Of a stretch of 64,000 bases of DNA, positions 16,465-24,595 are shown piece by piece (the stretch's first letter is position 1; the number at the start of each line of letters is the position of its first letter). The notes under the pieces were generated by a model. That model saw nothing but the letters and a program-made list of their open reading frames with translations. It was not told where the DNA came from and did no database searches. Made by a program: the position numbers and the translations under genes. This DNA comes from Chersky-806 sp038252255 (GTDB lineage: Bacteria > Actinomycetota > Acidimicrobiia > IMCC26256 > JAENVU01), in the NCBI GenBank assembly GCA_038252255.1, contig JBBSAM010000001.1, positions 248,001-312,000 on the forward strand, read 5' to 3'.

Positions 16465-17574
16465 ATCGACCCCGTTCGTGTCGCCCTCGACGGCACGCCG
16501 CTGCTGGGTCAGCGCACCGGTATCGGCGAGGTCGCCGACGGGCTGATCAGGGCGCTCGCGGCGCGTGACGACGTCTCCCCCGTGGCCTACGCACTCACCT
16601 GGCGTGGCCGCGACGACCTCGCGCGAGCGCTCCCGGCCGGGGTCCGTGCGGCGACGGCCCGGATGCCGGCACGGGTCGTGCGCGAGCTCTGGGCCCGGGG
16701 CGTCCCGTGGCCACGAGCCGAGCACTGGACCGGTCCGGTCGACGTCGTGCACGCCCTGAACTACGTGGCCCCACCGGCGAGAGTGCCGGTCATCGTGATG
16801 GTCCACGACCTGACGTTCGTGCGCTACCCCGAGCTCTGCAGCCCGGACACGCTTCGCTACGGGGACCTGGTGCGGAGCGCGCTCCGGGCCGGTGCGGTGG
16901 TCCATACGCCGAGCGAGTTCGTCGCCGGCGAGGTTCGCGACGAGTTCGGCCTGGGCACCGACCGGGTCGTTGCCATCCACTCCGGGTTGAGCCCGGTCAC
17001 CGGTGGCGACGCCGCCGCGGGCGCCCGGCGGGCCGGGGGAACGCGCTACGTGCTCGCCCTCGGCACGGTCGAGCCGAGAAAGAACCTTCCCGGGCTCGTC
17101 CGCGCGTTCTCGGCCGTCGCGGCCGAGGATCCCGAGGTGCGCCTCGTCGTCGCCGGTCCCGACGGCTGGGACCAGGAGCAGTTCGCGGCCGCGGTGGCAC
17201 AGGCACCGAGCCGGGACCGGATCGTGCGGCCCGGCTTCGTGAGCAGGCAAGCGCGTCGAGATCTCCTCGCCGGGGCGACCGTGTTCGCCTACCCGTCGCG
17301 CTACGAAGGCTTCGGCCTCCCACCGCTCGAGGCGATGGCAGTCGGTGTGCCTGTCGTCGCCGGGCGCGCGGGTGCGTTGCCGGAAGTGCTCGGCGACGCG
17401 GCGATGCTCGTCGAGCCGACCGACGACGACGAGCTGGCCGGCGGTCTCGCGCGCCTGCTCTCCGACCAGGCCACACGGGACGACCTCATCCGGCGCGGCC
17501 GTGCGCGCGCGGCGCTGTACACGTGGAGCGCGACAGCCGCGCGCGTCGCCCAGCTCTATCGTTCGCTCACATGA
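16465..17574 (+). CDS. GT-B glycosyltransferase (family 1/4), unusual start
   Basis: About 370 codons. The conserved GT-B N-terminus VALDGTPLLGQRTGIGEVA is in frame from ATC at 16465, but there is no ATG, GTG or TTG between the TAG at 16453 and GTG at 16582; starting at 16582 would delete the first strand and glycine loop. I therefore annotate from 16465 with the start uncertain. The acceptor half has VHDLTFVRYPELC and HTPSEFVAGEV; the donor half has VLALGTVEPRKNLPGLV, VVAGPDGW and the sugar-nucleotide motif YPSRYEGFGLPPLEAMA. The stop overlaps the next gene (ATGA). It is the first of three related transferases that probably build one glycan. Confidence 0.85.
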   Translation: MDPVRVALDGTPLLGQRTGIGEVADGLIRALAARDDVSPVAYALTWRGRDDLARALPAGVRAATARMPARVVRELWARGVPWPRAEHWTGPVDVVHALNYVAPPARVPVIVMVHDLTFVRYPELCSPDTLRYGDLVRSALRAGAVVHTPSEFVAGEVRDEFGLGTDRVVAIHSGLSPVTGGDAAAGARRAGGTRYVLALGTVEPRKNLPGLVRAFSAVAAEDPEVRLVVAGPDGWDQEQFAAAVAQAPSRDRIVRPGFVSRQARRDLLAGATVFAYPSRYEGFGLPPLEAMAVGVPVVAGRAGALPEVLGDAAMLVEPTDDDELAGGLARLLSDQATRDDLIRRGRARAALYTWSATAARVAQLYRSLT

Positions 17575-18662
17575 AGGTCGCAATGCACGTCGGCCAGCTC
17601 TTCCAGTCCGTGCCGGGCGGGATCGGGCGCTACGTGGAAGGACTGCTCTCCGCGCTCCCCGACGAAGGCGTCGATCTGGTCACGTTCGCCTCCGGTTCCC
17701 CCCGTCCGGACGCCGGCTACGAGCTCCCGCACCACGTGGACCTGGGTCCACCAGGCCCGCCGTGGCGCTACGAGCTCTGGCACCGGTGGCGACGACCCCC
17801 GATCCCCGTCGAAGCCGACGTCATGCACGCCCCGAGCCTGGCGGTGCCACCAGCTCAGGGCACTCCCCTCGTCGTCACCATTCACGACCTCGCCTTCCTC
17901 CGCCATCCCGAGGTCTTCACCAACCGCGGGGTCGCGTTCCACCGGCGCGGCCTCACCATCGCGTACCGAGAAGCCGTGTCGATCCTCACGGTCTCCGAGT
18001 TCACCCGCGGCGAGCTCGTACGCGCGGGGTTCGAGCCCGAGCGGCTTCATGTCGCACCACTCGGCATCGTCGTGGAACCGGGCGATCCCGTCGCCGCGCT
18101 CGATGCTCGCGTCGCGTCCGTGGGCGTCGAGGCTCCGTACATTCTCAGCGTCGGGACGATCGAGCCGCGCAAGGGACTCGACATCCTCGCGGCGGCGTTC
18201 GCGCGGGTGCGGCGTAACCATCCGGACCTCTCGCTCGTGATCGCGGGACCGAAGGGGTGGCTCACGGTTCCCGGGCTCGACGCGCCCGGCGTCGTCCGGC
18301 TCGGCAAGGTCGACGAGGCGACACTCGACGCGCTCTACCGCCGCGCGACGCTCTGCGCACTGCCCTCGCGCTACGAGGGGTTCGGTCTGCCCGCGCTCGA
18401 GGCAATGGCGCGCGGGTGTCCCGTCATCGCGTCGAACGCCACGGCGCTGCCCGGCGTGGTGGGCGACGCCGGGATGCTCGTACCGCCGGGAGACGTCGTC
18501 GGTTGGGCGGCGGCACTCAACGAGCTGCTCGGTGACGACGCGGCCCGGGCCGACTGCTCGGCCCGCGGCCTGCGCCGGGCGGCCACGTTCACCTGGGCCG
18601 CTTCCGCCCGGGCCCACCGGGATGCATACGAAGCCGCGGGGGTCTACGCGGCCCGCTCGTAG
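17571..18662 (+). CDS. GT-B glycosyltransferase, second of three
   Basis: 363 residues from ATG at 17571, overlapping the previous stop. It begins MKVAMHVGQLFQSVPGGIGR, with the glycine-rich acceptor loop, and carries HDLAFLRHPEVFTNRG, TVSEFTRGEL, ILSVGTIEPRKGLDIL and LPSRYEGFGLPALEAMARG with the E-x7-E donor motif. Cytoplasmic, nucleotide-sugar dependent. Clear homology to its two neighbours suggests local duplication followed by specialisation for successive sugars. Donor and linkage cannot be read from sequence. Confidence 0.9.
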   Translation: MKVAMHVGQLFQSVPGGIGRYVEGLLSALPDEGVDLVTFASGSPRPDAGYELPHHVDLGPPGPPWRYELWHRWRRPPIPVEADVMHAPSLAVPPAQGTPLVVTIHDLAFLRHPEVFTNRGVAFHRRGLTIAYREAVSILTVSEFTRGELVRAGFEPERLHVAPLGIVVEPGDPVAALDARVASVGVEAPYILSVGTIEPRKGLDILAAAFARVRRNHPDLSLVIAGPKGWLTVPGLDAPGVVRLGKVDEATLDALYRRATLCALPSRYEGFGLPALEAMARGCPVIASNATALPGVVGDAGMLVPPGDVVGWAAALNELLGDDAARADCSARGLRRAATFTWAASARAHRDAYEAAGVYAARS

Positions 18663-18673
18663 ACTCCCCTCTC

Positions 18674-19801
18674 GTGCGCCTGCTGCTGGACGTCTCGGCG
18701 GTGCCCGCCCGTCCCGCCGGCGCCGGCGTCTACACCGTGGAGCTGGCGGCAGGACTGGCCCGGCACGCCGACCTGGATCTGCACCTCCTCGCGCGCCGGG
18801 GGGACGCGGCGCGCTGGGCCGAGCTCGCCCCGAAGGCCGCGATCCACGCCGACGTGCCCGAGCGCCGCCCGGCTCGCATCGCCTGGGAGCAGGCGAAGGG
18901 CCCGCAGCTCGCGGCCCGGCTCGCTCTCGACGTGTGGCACGGGCCGCACTACACGATGCCGCTGCGCCTCCGGGTGCCGGCGGCGGTGACGGTCCATGAC
19001 CTCACCTTCTTCGACCACCCCGAATGGCACGAGCGGAGCAAAGTCGCGTTCTTCCGCCCGATGTTGCAGGGCTCGGTGAAACGTGCCCGTGCTCTGATCG
19101 CCGTGAGCGAGCACACCGCGACGCGGTTGCGGTCGCGACTCAATCCGCGGGCGCCGGTCATCGTCGCGCCACACGGCGTCGACCACGAGCGGTTCAAACC
19201 GGCCGGGCGCGGCGACGTTCATGATCTCGCCGCGCTGCGACGTCTCGGCATCCGGCCGCCGTACCTCGCGTTCGCCGGCACGCTCGAACCGCGCAAGGAC
19301 GTACCGGCACTCATCGAAGCGTTCGCACGGATCGCGCCGACTCGACCCGAGCTCCGGCTCGTGCTCGCGGGGCGCGACGGTTGGGGCGCCGTCGCCGTGC
19401 GGGACGCGGCGGCCGCCAGCGGGGTCACGACCCGGATCCTGCGGCCGGGTTGGTTCCCCGGTGCGGAGCTCCCGGCGCTGTACCGGCAGTCGGAGGCCGT
19501 CGCGTACCCGTCGCTCGAAGAGGGCTTCGGGCTCCCGGCGCTCGAGGCGCTGGCCTGCGGAGCCGCGCTCGTCACCACCACCGGATCGGCGATGGAAGAG
19601 GTCGCCGGCGACGCCGCCCTGCTCGTGCCGCCGGCCGACCCGGGTGCGCTGACCGCGGCGCTGACCCGGCTGCTCGACAACGCCGAGCTGGCGGCCCGGC
19701 TCCGCGCCGCCGGCCCGATTCAGGCCGCGCCGTACACCTGGGAGGCATCCATCAACCGCCATCTCGCCGCCTACCGACTCGCCGCCGGGATACCCGCATG
19801 A
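18674..19801 (+). CDS. GT-B glycosyltransferase, third of three
   Basis: 375 residues from GTG at 18674. Motifs: LLLDVSAVPARPAGAGVYT at the N-terminus, VHDLTFFDHPEWHERSK, ALIAVSEHTATRL, AFAGTLEPRKDVPALIEAF and YPSLEEGFGLPALEALACG. It lies 11 bases after the preceding transferase and its stop overlaps the reductase start (ATGA). A TAGACT hexamer eight bases before the GTG could be an internal promoter. Family 1/4 retaining transferase by motif; substrate unknown. Confidence 0.9.
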   Translation: MRLLLDVSAVPARPAGAGVYTVELAAGLARHADLDLHLLARRGDAARWAELAPKAAIHADVPERRPARIAWEQAKGPQLAARLALDVWHGPHYTMPLRLRVPAAVTVHDLTFFDHPEWHERSKVAFFRPMLQGSVKRARALIAVSEHTATRLRSRLNPRAPVIVAPHGVDHERFKPAGRGDVHDLAALRRLGIRPPYLAFAGTLEPRKDVPALIEAFARIAPTRPELRLVLAGRDGWGAVAVRDAAAASGVTTRILRPGWFPGAELPALYRQSEAVAYPSLEEGFGLPALEALACGAALVTTTGSAMEEVAGDAALLVPPADPGALTAALTRLLDNAELAARLRAAGPIQAAPYTWEASINRHLAAYRLAAGIPA

Positions 19802-20700
19802 AGGTCGCCGTCACGGGCGCGCTCGGATTCGTCGGCCCACACCTCGTCGCGCATCTCGAGGATTCGGGTGACGACGTCCTCTCGCTGGACCGGCACGGAC
19901 CGGATCCGTTCGACGTCACGGACGCCGACGACGTGCACCAACGACTCCGCGACGCGCGCCCGGCCGTCGTGTACCACTTGGCGGCACTCAGCCACGTCGG
20001 TGAGAGCTGGAAGAGCCCCGCCGCGTCCTTTCGGGTGAACGCGGAGGGCACGCTCAACGTGTTGCACGCTTGCACCACGCTGAACGTGGAACGCGTCATC
20101 GTGGTGCTGAGCTCCGAGGAGTACGGGCAGGTGACCGAAGCCGAGCTTCCGCTCACCGAGGACTCGCCGATCCGACCGGTGACGCCGTACGGCGCGGCGA
20201 AGGCAGCTGCGGACATGCTCGCGGTGCAGGCATTCCTCGGTGATGGGCTCGGCGCGATCCGGGTCCGGCCCTTCAGCCACACCGGTCCGGGCCAGTCCCC
20301 GCAGTTCGTCGTCCCCGCGCTCGCGGCGAGGATCGCTCGAGCCGAGCGGGAGGAGACCGACGAGATCCCGGTCGGATCGCTCGATGCCGTGCGCGACATC
20401 ACCGACGTGCGTGACGTCGTGCGCGCCTACCGGCTCCTCGCGGAACGCGGCGCACCCGGCGCCGTCTACAACGTGTGCTCGGGCACCGGCGTGCGAGTGC
20501 AGGAGATCGCGGACCAGCTGCTGGCCCGGGCCAAGCGGCCGATCCGGCTCGTCACCGATCCCGAGCTCGTGCGCCCGGTCGACGTGCCGCGCTTCGTCGG
20601 CAGCAATGCCCGCCTGCGCGAAGCGACCGGCTGGCAACCGGAGATCCCGCTCGAACGCACCCTGTCCGACGTCCTCGACGCCGCCCGCGCCGCGCTGTAG
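19798..20700 (+). CDS. extended SDR, GDP-4-keto-6-deoxy-mannose reductase/epimerase-like
   Basis: 300 residues. Nucleotide-binding GALGFVGPHLVAHL, then VVYHLAALSHVGESW, the active-site Tyr and Lys in TPYGAAKAAADML, and IRVRPFSHTGPGQSPQFVVP, which is characteristic of the GDP-6-deoxy-mannose reductase (RMD) branch. It probably reduces or epimerises a keto-sugar nucleotide that feeds the three preceding transferases. The start overlaps the third transferase. The stop at 20700 is followed at once by the tandem palindromic repeat. A UDP- or dTDP-sugar epimerase is the main alternative. Confidence 0.85.
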   Translation: MKVAVTGALGFVGPHLVAHLEDSGDDVLSLDRHGPDPFDVTDADDVHQRLRDARPAVVYHLAALSHVGESWKSPAASFRVNAEGTLNVLHACTTLNVERVIVVLSSEEYGQVTEAELPLTEDSPIRPVTPYGAAKAAADMLAVQAFLGDGLGAIRVRPFSHTGPGQSPQFVVPALAARIARAEREETDEIPVGSLDAVRDITDVRDVVRAYRLLAERGAPGAVYNVCSGTGVRVQEIADQLLARAKRPIRLVTDPELVRPVDVPRFVGSNARLREATGWQPEIPLERTLSDVLDAARAAL

Positions 20701-20703
20701 GCA

Positions 20704-20825
20704 CCGCCGGAGCGCACCACGACAACGGCAGTCCGGAGTTCGCGCTCCGGAGATCTTCAGGACAAGCCGCCGGAGCGCACCACGACAACGGCGGTCCACC
20801 ATTCGCGCTCCGGAGATCTTCAGGA
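20704..20825. repeat. two tandem copies of a 63-bp palindromic repeat between convergent genes
   Basis: Copy 1 starts at 20704 and copy 2 at 20767, a period of 63 bases. Each has terminal inverted repeats CCGGAGCGC and GCGCTCCGG (nine bases, perfect) around a core containing CACGACAACGGC, and ends GGAGATCTTCAGGA. The copies differ mainly in the core between GTCC and TTCGCGC. They fill the gap between the reductase and the kelch gene, whose TGA stop lies inside copy 2. Each copy can form a hairpin and may act as a two-way terminator, as REP elements do. Confidence 0.8.
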
Positions 20826-22118
20826 AGGAGGCGTAAACGTCTCGCCGCCTTGGATCGGGGTGCAGCAGCTGGTGATTCCGGACCCTTCGTTCGTCGTCAG
20901 CCCGCCGCTCCAGACCACGGCAGTGCGCGACGTCCCGGCCCAGGCCCACGAGACCTCGTCGCGGCGCACGGCACCGGGTGCGGCGGGACCCACCTGCCAG
21001 GTGAGGGTGCTCGGATCGAACGTAAGGGGCGTGGCGTTCTCGCCGTTCAAGGTGAGCACGCGCGTTCCCGTCCAGAGCTCCCCGTACCGGTTGTTTCCCT
21101 CGAAGGCGATGGGCGCGTCGGGGGCGAGCCACCAGGTCGCGGTGGCGAGATCGACGAGCGCCGCATCGCGAAGTGCGACACCGAGGCGACTCCCGCCACC
21201 GATGAACAGGCGGGTGCCGGTCCAGGCCACAACCATGTTGCTCCGGACACCGTCGAGCCCCCACGGGACCTCCCGCCACTGGTCGGTCCGGGGGTTGTAG
21301 ACCTGCACAATGTCGCGGCCGACTGAGCTCCCCGACGCGCCGATGTGCCCGACCACGGCAATCTCCGATCCGGTCCAGACCGCGTCGCCGAAGTCGGGCA
21401 GCGACTGGGTGGGTGGTGTGCCGGCGCGCCAGCGGTCGGTGGCCGGGTCGTAGATCGCCACCTGGCTGACCGTGGCGATGTTGTCGCCCTCGTCGGCGAC
21501 GCCGAGCACCACCAGCTCGGTGCCGGTCCACACCGCGTGGTTCATCGCGCTCGCGGCGTTGTGCAGCGGCGGGGTGGCGAGCTTGCGCCACGAGTTGGAG
21601 ACGGGGTCGTAGGCCGCGGCGACCGTCGAGTCACGCTCACCCGTCACCACGATCGCCTCACGACCGGTCCACGCGCCGATTGCGTCACCCGAGGAGAGCG
21701 GGGACGCGGGAACGTTCTTCCAGCTGCCGTCGCCCGCGTCGTACACCGCGCCGTCGACCCGGGCGTGATCCGCGTAGCCACCCCACACCAACACCCGGTT
21801 CCCCATCGCGATGGACAGCGCCTCGAACCGGGGCGGGATCGGCGCTCCGGACATCGGGTGCCGACCCGGGGCGGTCGTGACTCCGGTGGCGGGCCCACCA
21901 GTCACCGTCGTACGCGACGACGGGTCCTGGCGGAACGCGACGACACCACCGATGACCACGGCGAGCACCACTGCAACCAGCGCGCCGCGACCGACGACCC
22001 GGCGCCGGCGAACGGCGGAGACCCGATGGGCCACGCGGTCGTCGAAGCCAACCGGCACGTCCTGGGTGGCGGCCGCGGCGGACAGCCCGCGGCGCACGCG
22101 CTCTTCGATCTCGATCAT
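20820..22118 (-). CDS. membrane-anchored kelch/beta-propeller protein, putative sigma-factor partner
   Basis: 432 residues from ATG at 22118, overlapping the ECF sigma stop (ATGA). About 1-50 are cytoplasmic (EERVRRGLSAAAATQDVPVG), then one span VGRGALVAVVLAVVIGGVVA, then an exported propeller with repeats AVWTGTELVVLGV, AVWTGSEIAVVGHIG, VAWTGTRLFIGGG and ELWTGTRVLTLNG, each followed by a YD...WR-type strand. The layout (short cytoplasmic N-terminus, one span, sensor outside, coupled to a SigE-type gene) is that of an anti-sigma factor, but no classical zinc-binding anti-sigma motif is visible. The stop codon falls in the palindromic repeat. Confidence 0.8.
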   Translation of the reverse strand: MIEIEERVRRGLSAAAATQDVPVGFDDRVAHRVSAVRRRRVVGRGALVAVVLAVVIGGVVAFRQDPSSRTTVTGGPATGVTTAPGRHPMSGAPIPPRFEALSIAMGNRVLVWGGYADHARVDGAVYDAGDGSWKNVPASPLSSGDAIGAWTGREAIVVTGERDSTVAAAYDPVSNSWRKLATPPLHNAASAMNHAVWTGTELVVLGVADEGDNIATVSQVAIYDPATDRWRAGTPPTQSLPDFGDAVWTGSEIAVVGHIGASGSSVGRDIVQVYNPRTDQWREVPWGLDGVRSNMVVAWTGTRLFIGGGSRLGVALRDAALVDLATATWWLAPDAPIAFEGNNRYGELWTGTRVLTLNGENATPLTFDPSTLTWQVGPAAPGAVRRDEVSWAWAGTSRTAVVWSGGLTTNEGSGITSCCTPIQGGETFTPPS

Positions 22119-22627
22119 CGGTCTTCCTCCAACAGAGTGCGCAGCTGTTCCAGCGCGCGGTGGACATGGGTCTTGACCGTCCCCGGGCTCACGCCCAAGA
22201 GGTCCGCGGTCTGCTGTTCGGAGCGGTCTTCGTAGAACCGAAGCACCACGGCCGCCCGCTGCCGTAGCGGAAGCTGCAGCAACGCGTCGTGCACGACGTC
22301 GCGCTCGACCGCATCGTGGTCGAGCCTGCGTGCCGGGGGCTCGACCACGTGTGTGTCGTCGTGGCGACGACGGACGCCGGCCCGGCGGGCCCGGCCGCGC
22401 AGCTCGTTGACGATCGCCCGCCGGACGTAGGCCTTCCCGTCGTCGATCCCACCGGCCCGCCAGCGCGGCCACGTCCGCGCCAGGGCCTCGGCGACCGCGT
22501 CCTCGGCCCGGTGGTGGTCACCGCAGAGGAGATAGGCGAACCGCAGCAGCCCCGCGTGCTCGTCCCGGACCAACCGGTCGAACGACACCGGTGGCGTCGC
22601 TTCGGTCGGCTCGGGCGCGCTCACCAT
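22115..22627 (-). CDS. ECF RNA polymerase sigma factor, SigE-like
   Basis: 170 residues. Region 2 reads LVRDEHAGLLRFAYLLCGDH then RAEDAVAEALARTWPRW; region 4 is LPLRQRAAVVLRFYEDRSEQ, QTADLLGVSPGTVKTHVHRA. These match the SigE (SACE-type) ECF group of actinobacteria. GTG or ATG at 22627 starts it; the stop overlaps the kelch gene, so the pair is translationally coupled. It likely responds to an envelope signal sensed by the propeller protein. Its target promoter is unknown. Confidence 0.92.
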   Translation of the reverse strand: MVSAPEPTEATPPVSFDRLVRDEHAGLLRFAYLLCGDHHRAEDAVAEALARTWPRWRAGGIDDGKAYVRRAIVNELRGRARRAGVRRRHDDTHVVEPPARRLDHDAVERDVVHDALLQLPLRQRAAVVLRFYEDRSEQQTADLLGVSPGTVKTHVHRALEQLRTLLEEDR

Positions 22628-22681
22628 GCAAACAGTCCAGACGCGCCGGGCCCCGGTTCGGTTGACACGGACCGCAATCCT

Positions 22682-23737
22682 CTAGCTGAGGCTGATCTCA
22701 CTGTCGTCCGAGAGCACGAGGCGGTGGGGGCCGTCGGAGCGGCTGACCCGGGCGTTGCGGCCGAGCAGGCTGTCGACGACCCGTGACACACCTTCGACCC
22801 GTGCGCCTTCGAGCAGCACCGAATGCTCGAGCGTGGCGTCCACCACGACACAGCCCGGACCGACCGACACCGCCGGTCCCACCGTGGAGCGCTCGACGAC
22901 CGCGCCCGCGCCGATCACCGCCGGGCCGAGGATGCGACTGCACACGACCCGCGCACCCGTCTCGATGATCACCTCACCCACGAGCTCGGACTCGGCGTCC
23001 ACGTGACCGTCGTTGCGACCCTCGATCGCGCCGAGCACGATCGTGTTCGCCTCGAGCAGGTCCTGCAGCTTGCCGGTGTCGATGAACGGGCGCTCGAGCA
23101 CCTGGCTGTCGACCACCTTGCCCTTCGCCACGAGCCACTGGATCGCGTCGGTGATCTCCAGCTCGTTGCGCCCCGACGGCTCGATCGACGCGACCGCGTC
23201 GTGGATCGCCGGCCCGAAGAGATAGGCGCCGACGAGCGCGAGATCGCTCTTCGGCTCCTTGGGCTTCTCGACCAGGCTCACCAGACGACCCGCAGCGTCG
23301 AGCTCGGCCACCCCGAACTGCTCGGGCCGGTCCACGTGGGCGAGCAGGACCAAGGCGTCCGGAGACGACTGCTCGAACTGCTCCACGAAATCGGACACGC
23401 CGCCCACCACCAGGTTGTCGCCGAGATACATGAGGAACGGCTCGTCGCCGAGGAATTCGCGCGCGATGAGCACCCCGTGGGCCAGGCCACGCGGGGCGTC
23501 CTGGCGCAGGTACGTGACCTCGAGGCCGAACTCGGCACCCGTGCCGACCGCGGCCCGGAACGCGGGCTCGGATTCGCCCACCACGAGCCCGACCTCGCGG
23601 ATCCCGGCGGCCGCGATCGCCTCGAGCCCGTAGAAGAGGATCGGCTTGTTGGCCAGCGGCACCAGCTGCTTGGCGCTGGTGTACGTGATCGGCCGCAGGC
23701 GCGTCCCCGACCCGCCCGCGAGAACCAGCGCCTTCAC
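22682..23737 (-). CDS. sugar-1-phosphate nucleotidylyltransferase, long RmlA/StrD type
   Basis: 351 residues from GTG at 23737. N-terminal nucleotidyltransferase: VLAGGSGTRLRPITYTSAKQ, FYGLEAIAAAGI, YLGDNLVVGGV, VEKPKEPKSDLALVGAYLF. From about residue 245 a left-handed beta-helix follows (VIIETGARVVCSRILGPAVI, then GPGCVVVDATLEHSVLLEG), as in StrD-type glucose-1-phosphate thymidylyltransferases and unlike short RmlA. It would make dTDP-glucose for deoxysugars or rhamnose. TAACCT lies eight bases before the GTG and could be a leaderless -10. Confidence 0.9.
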   Translation of the reverse strand: MKALVLAGGSGTRLRPITYTSAKQLVPLANKPILFYGLEAIAAAGIREVGLVVGESEPAFRAAVGTGAEFGLEVTYLRQDAPRGLAHGVLIAREFLGDEPFLMYLGDNLVVGGVSDFVEQFEQSSPDALVLLAHVDRPEQFGVAELDAAGRLVSLVEKPKEPKSDLALVGAYLFGPAIHDAVASIEPSGRNELEITDAIQWLVAKGKVVDSQVLERPFIDTGKLQDLLEANTIVLGAIEGRNDGHVDAESELVGEVIIETGARVVCSRILGPAVIGAGAVVERSTVGPAVSVGPGCVVVDATLEHSVLLEGARVEGVSRVVDSLLGRNARVSRSDGPHRLVLSDDSEISLS

Positions 23738-23789
23738 GGGCCGGGAGGTTAACCGGTCGCGCTCGGGCACCCACCGGGCCCCGGCGCGG

Positions 23790-24527
23790 CTACAGCGTCT
23801 GGCGGTCCAACCAGCCCAAGAGCGATGCGATCGCACGCGGGTCGTGCCGGAGCCGGCGCCCGGCCAGCGCCACGATGCGCAGCTCCGCCGATCCGTGCGC
23901 TTCGACGAGGATGCGCGCGTCGTCGAGGGGGGCAACGTCGTCATCCGATCCGTGCAGCACGAGAAGAGGACGGGGTGCGAGCTTCCCGGCGGCCGCTACG
24001 GCATCGACTTCGGTGATCTCACGCAGCCACGCGGCGGGGTCCTCCGGCGCGTCGGGGTTGCGCAGCACTCCCATCCGCCGGCAGTGCTCGATGAACCGGG
24101 GCGTATCCCAGTCCCGCAGCTCGGCCTGCGCCCCGAGGGTGGCGACCCCGCGCACGCGCTCGTCCGCCGCCGCGGTGCAGAGGGCCAGTGTGCCGCCCAC
24201 CCCGGTACCGACCATCCACACGCCGCTGACCTCGTCGCGTTCGCTGAGCAGGTCGACGGCCATCCGTTGATCGGCCAGCCACCCACCGATCGAGAAGTCC
24301 CCTTCCGACCCGCCGGTGCCGCGGAAGTTGAAGGTGAACACGAGCCAACCCACGTCACGCGCGATGCGGTCGGCGAGCTCGGGAAAGGTCAGCCCCGACG
24401 CCAGCGACCCGCGGGGCGGGGTGGGAAAGTCGTGGCACAACACCAGTGCGGGGACGGAGGCGGTCGTGGCCGGGCGCGCGACGTGCGTCGCCAGGGCGAG
24501 CCCGTCGACCTCGATCCGCTCCTCCAC
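23790..24527 (-). CDS. alpha/beta-hydrolase-fold protein without a nucleophile serine
   Basis: 245 residues from GTG at 24527, with AGGAGGAGGA six bases upstream. LVLCHDFPTPPRG and FTFNFRGTGGSEGDFS are typical alpha/beta-hydrolase strands and oxyanion loop, and VLHGSDDDVAPLDDAR carries the acid region. The nucleophile elbow, normally GxSxGG, reads VGTGVGGTLAL, so Ser is replaced by Gly; the terminal His may survive in RRLRHDPRA. It may be a non-hydrolytic binding protein. It is divergent from the DUF1802 gene across 68 bases. Confidence 0.82.
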   Translation of the reverse strand: MEERIEVDGLALATHVARPATTASVPALVLCHDFPTPPRGSLASGLTFPELADRIARDVGWLVFTFNFRGTGGSEGDFSIGGWLADQRMAVDLLSERDEVSGVWMVGTGVGGTLALCTAAADERVRGVATLGAQAELRDWDTPRFIEHCRRMGVLRNPDAPEDPAAWLREITEVDAVAAAGKLAPRPLLVLHGSDDDVAPLDDARILVEAHGSAELRIVALAGRRLRHDPRAIASLLGWLDRQTL

Positions 24528-24583
24528 GCCGACTCCTCCTCCTCGTGTGCCGACCGCTTGGGCGGTCCGAACCTTCGCACCAT

Positions 24584-24595
24584 TATCCTGGCCGG
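24584..24595 (+). promoter_or_regulatory. putative leaderless -10 element for the DUF1802 gene
   Basis: TATCCT at 24584-24589 is followed by exactly six bases and then GTG at 24596. No ribosome-binding site lies between. TTGGGC at 24558 could be a -35, but the spacing of 20 bases is long. Confidence 0.4.

Noticed and set aside
16707..17570. N-terminal extension of the second glycosyltransferase frame into the first
   Set aside because: The extension reads as Arg/Gly-rich noise out of frame with the first transferase; ATG 17571 with the ATGA overlap is the clear start.
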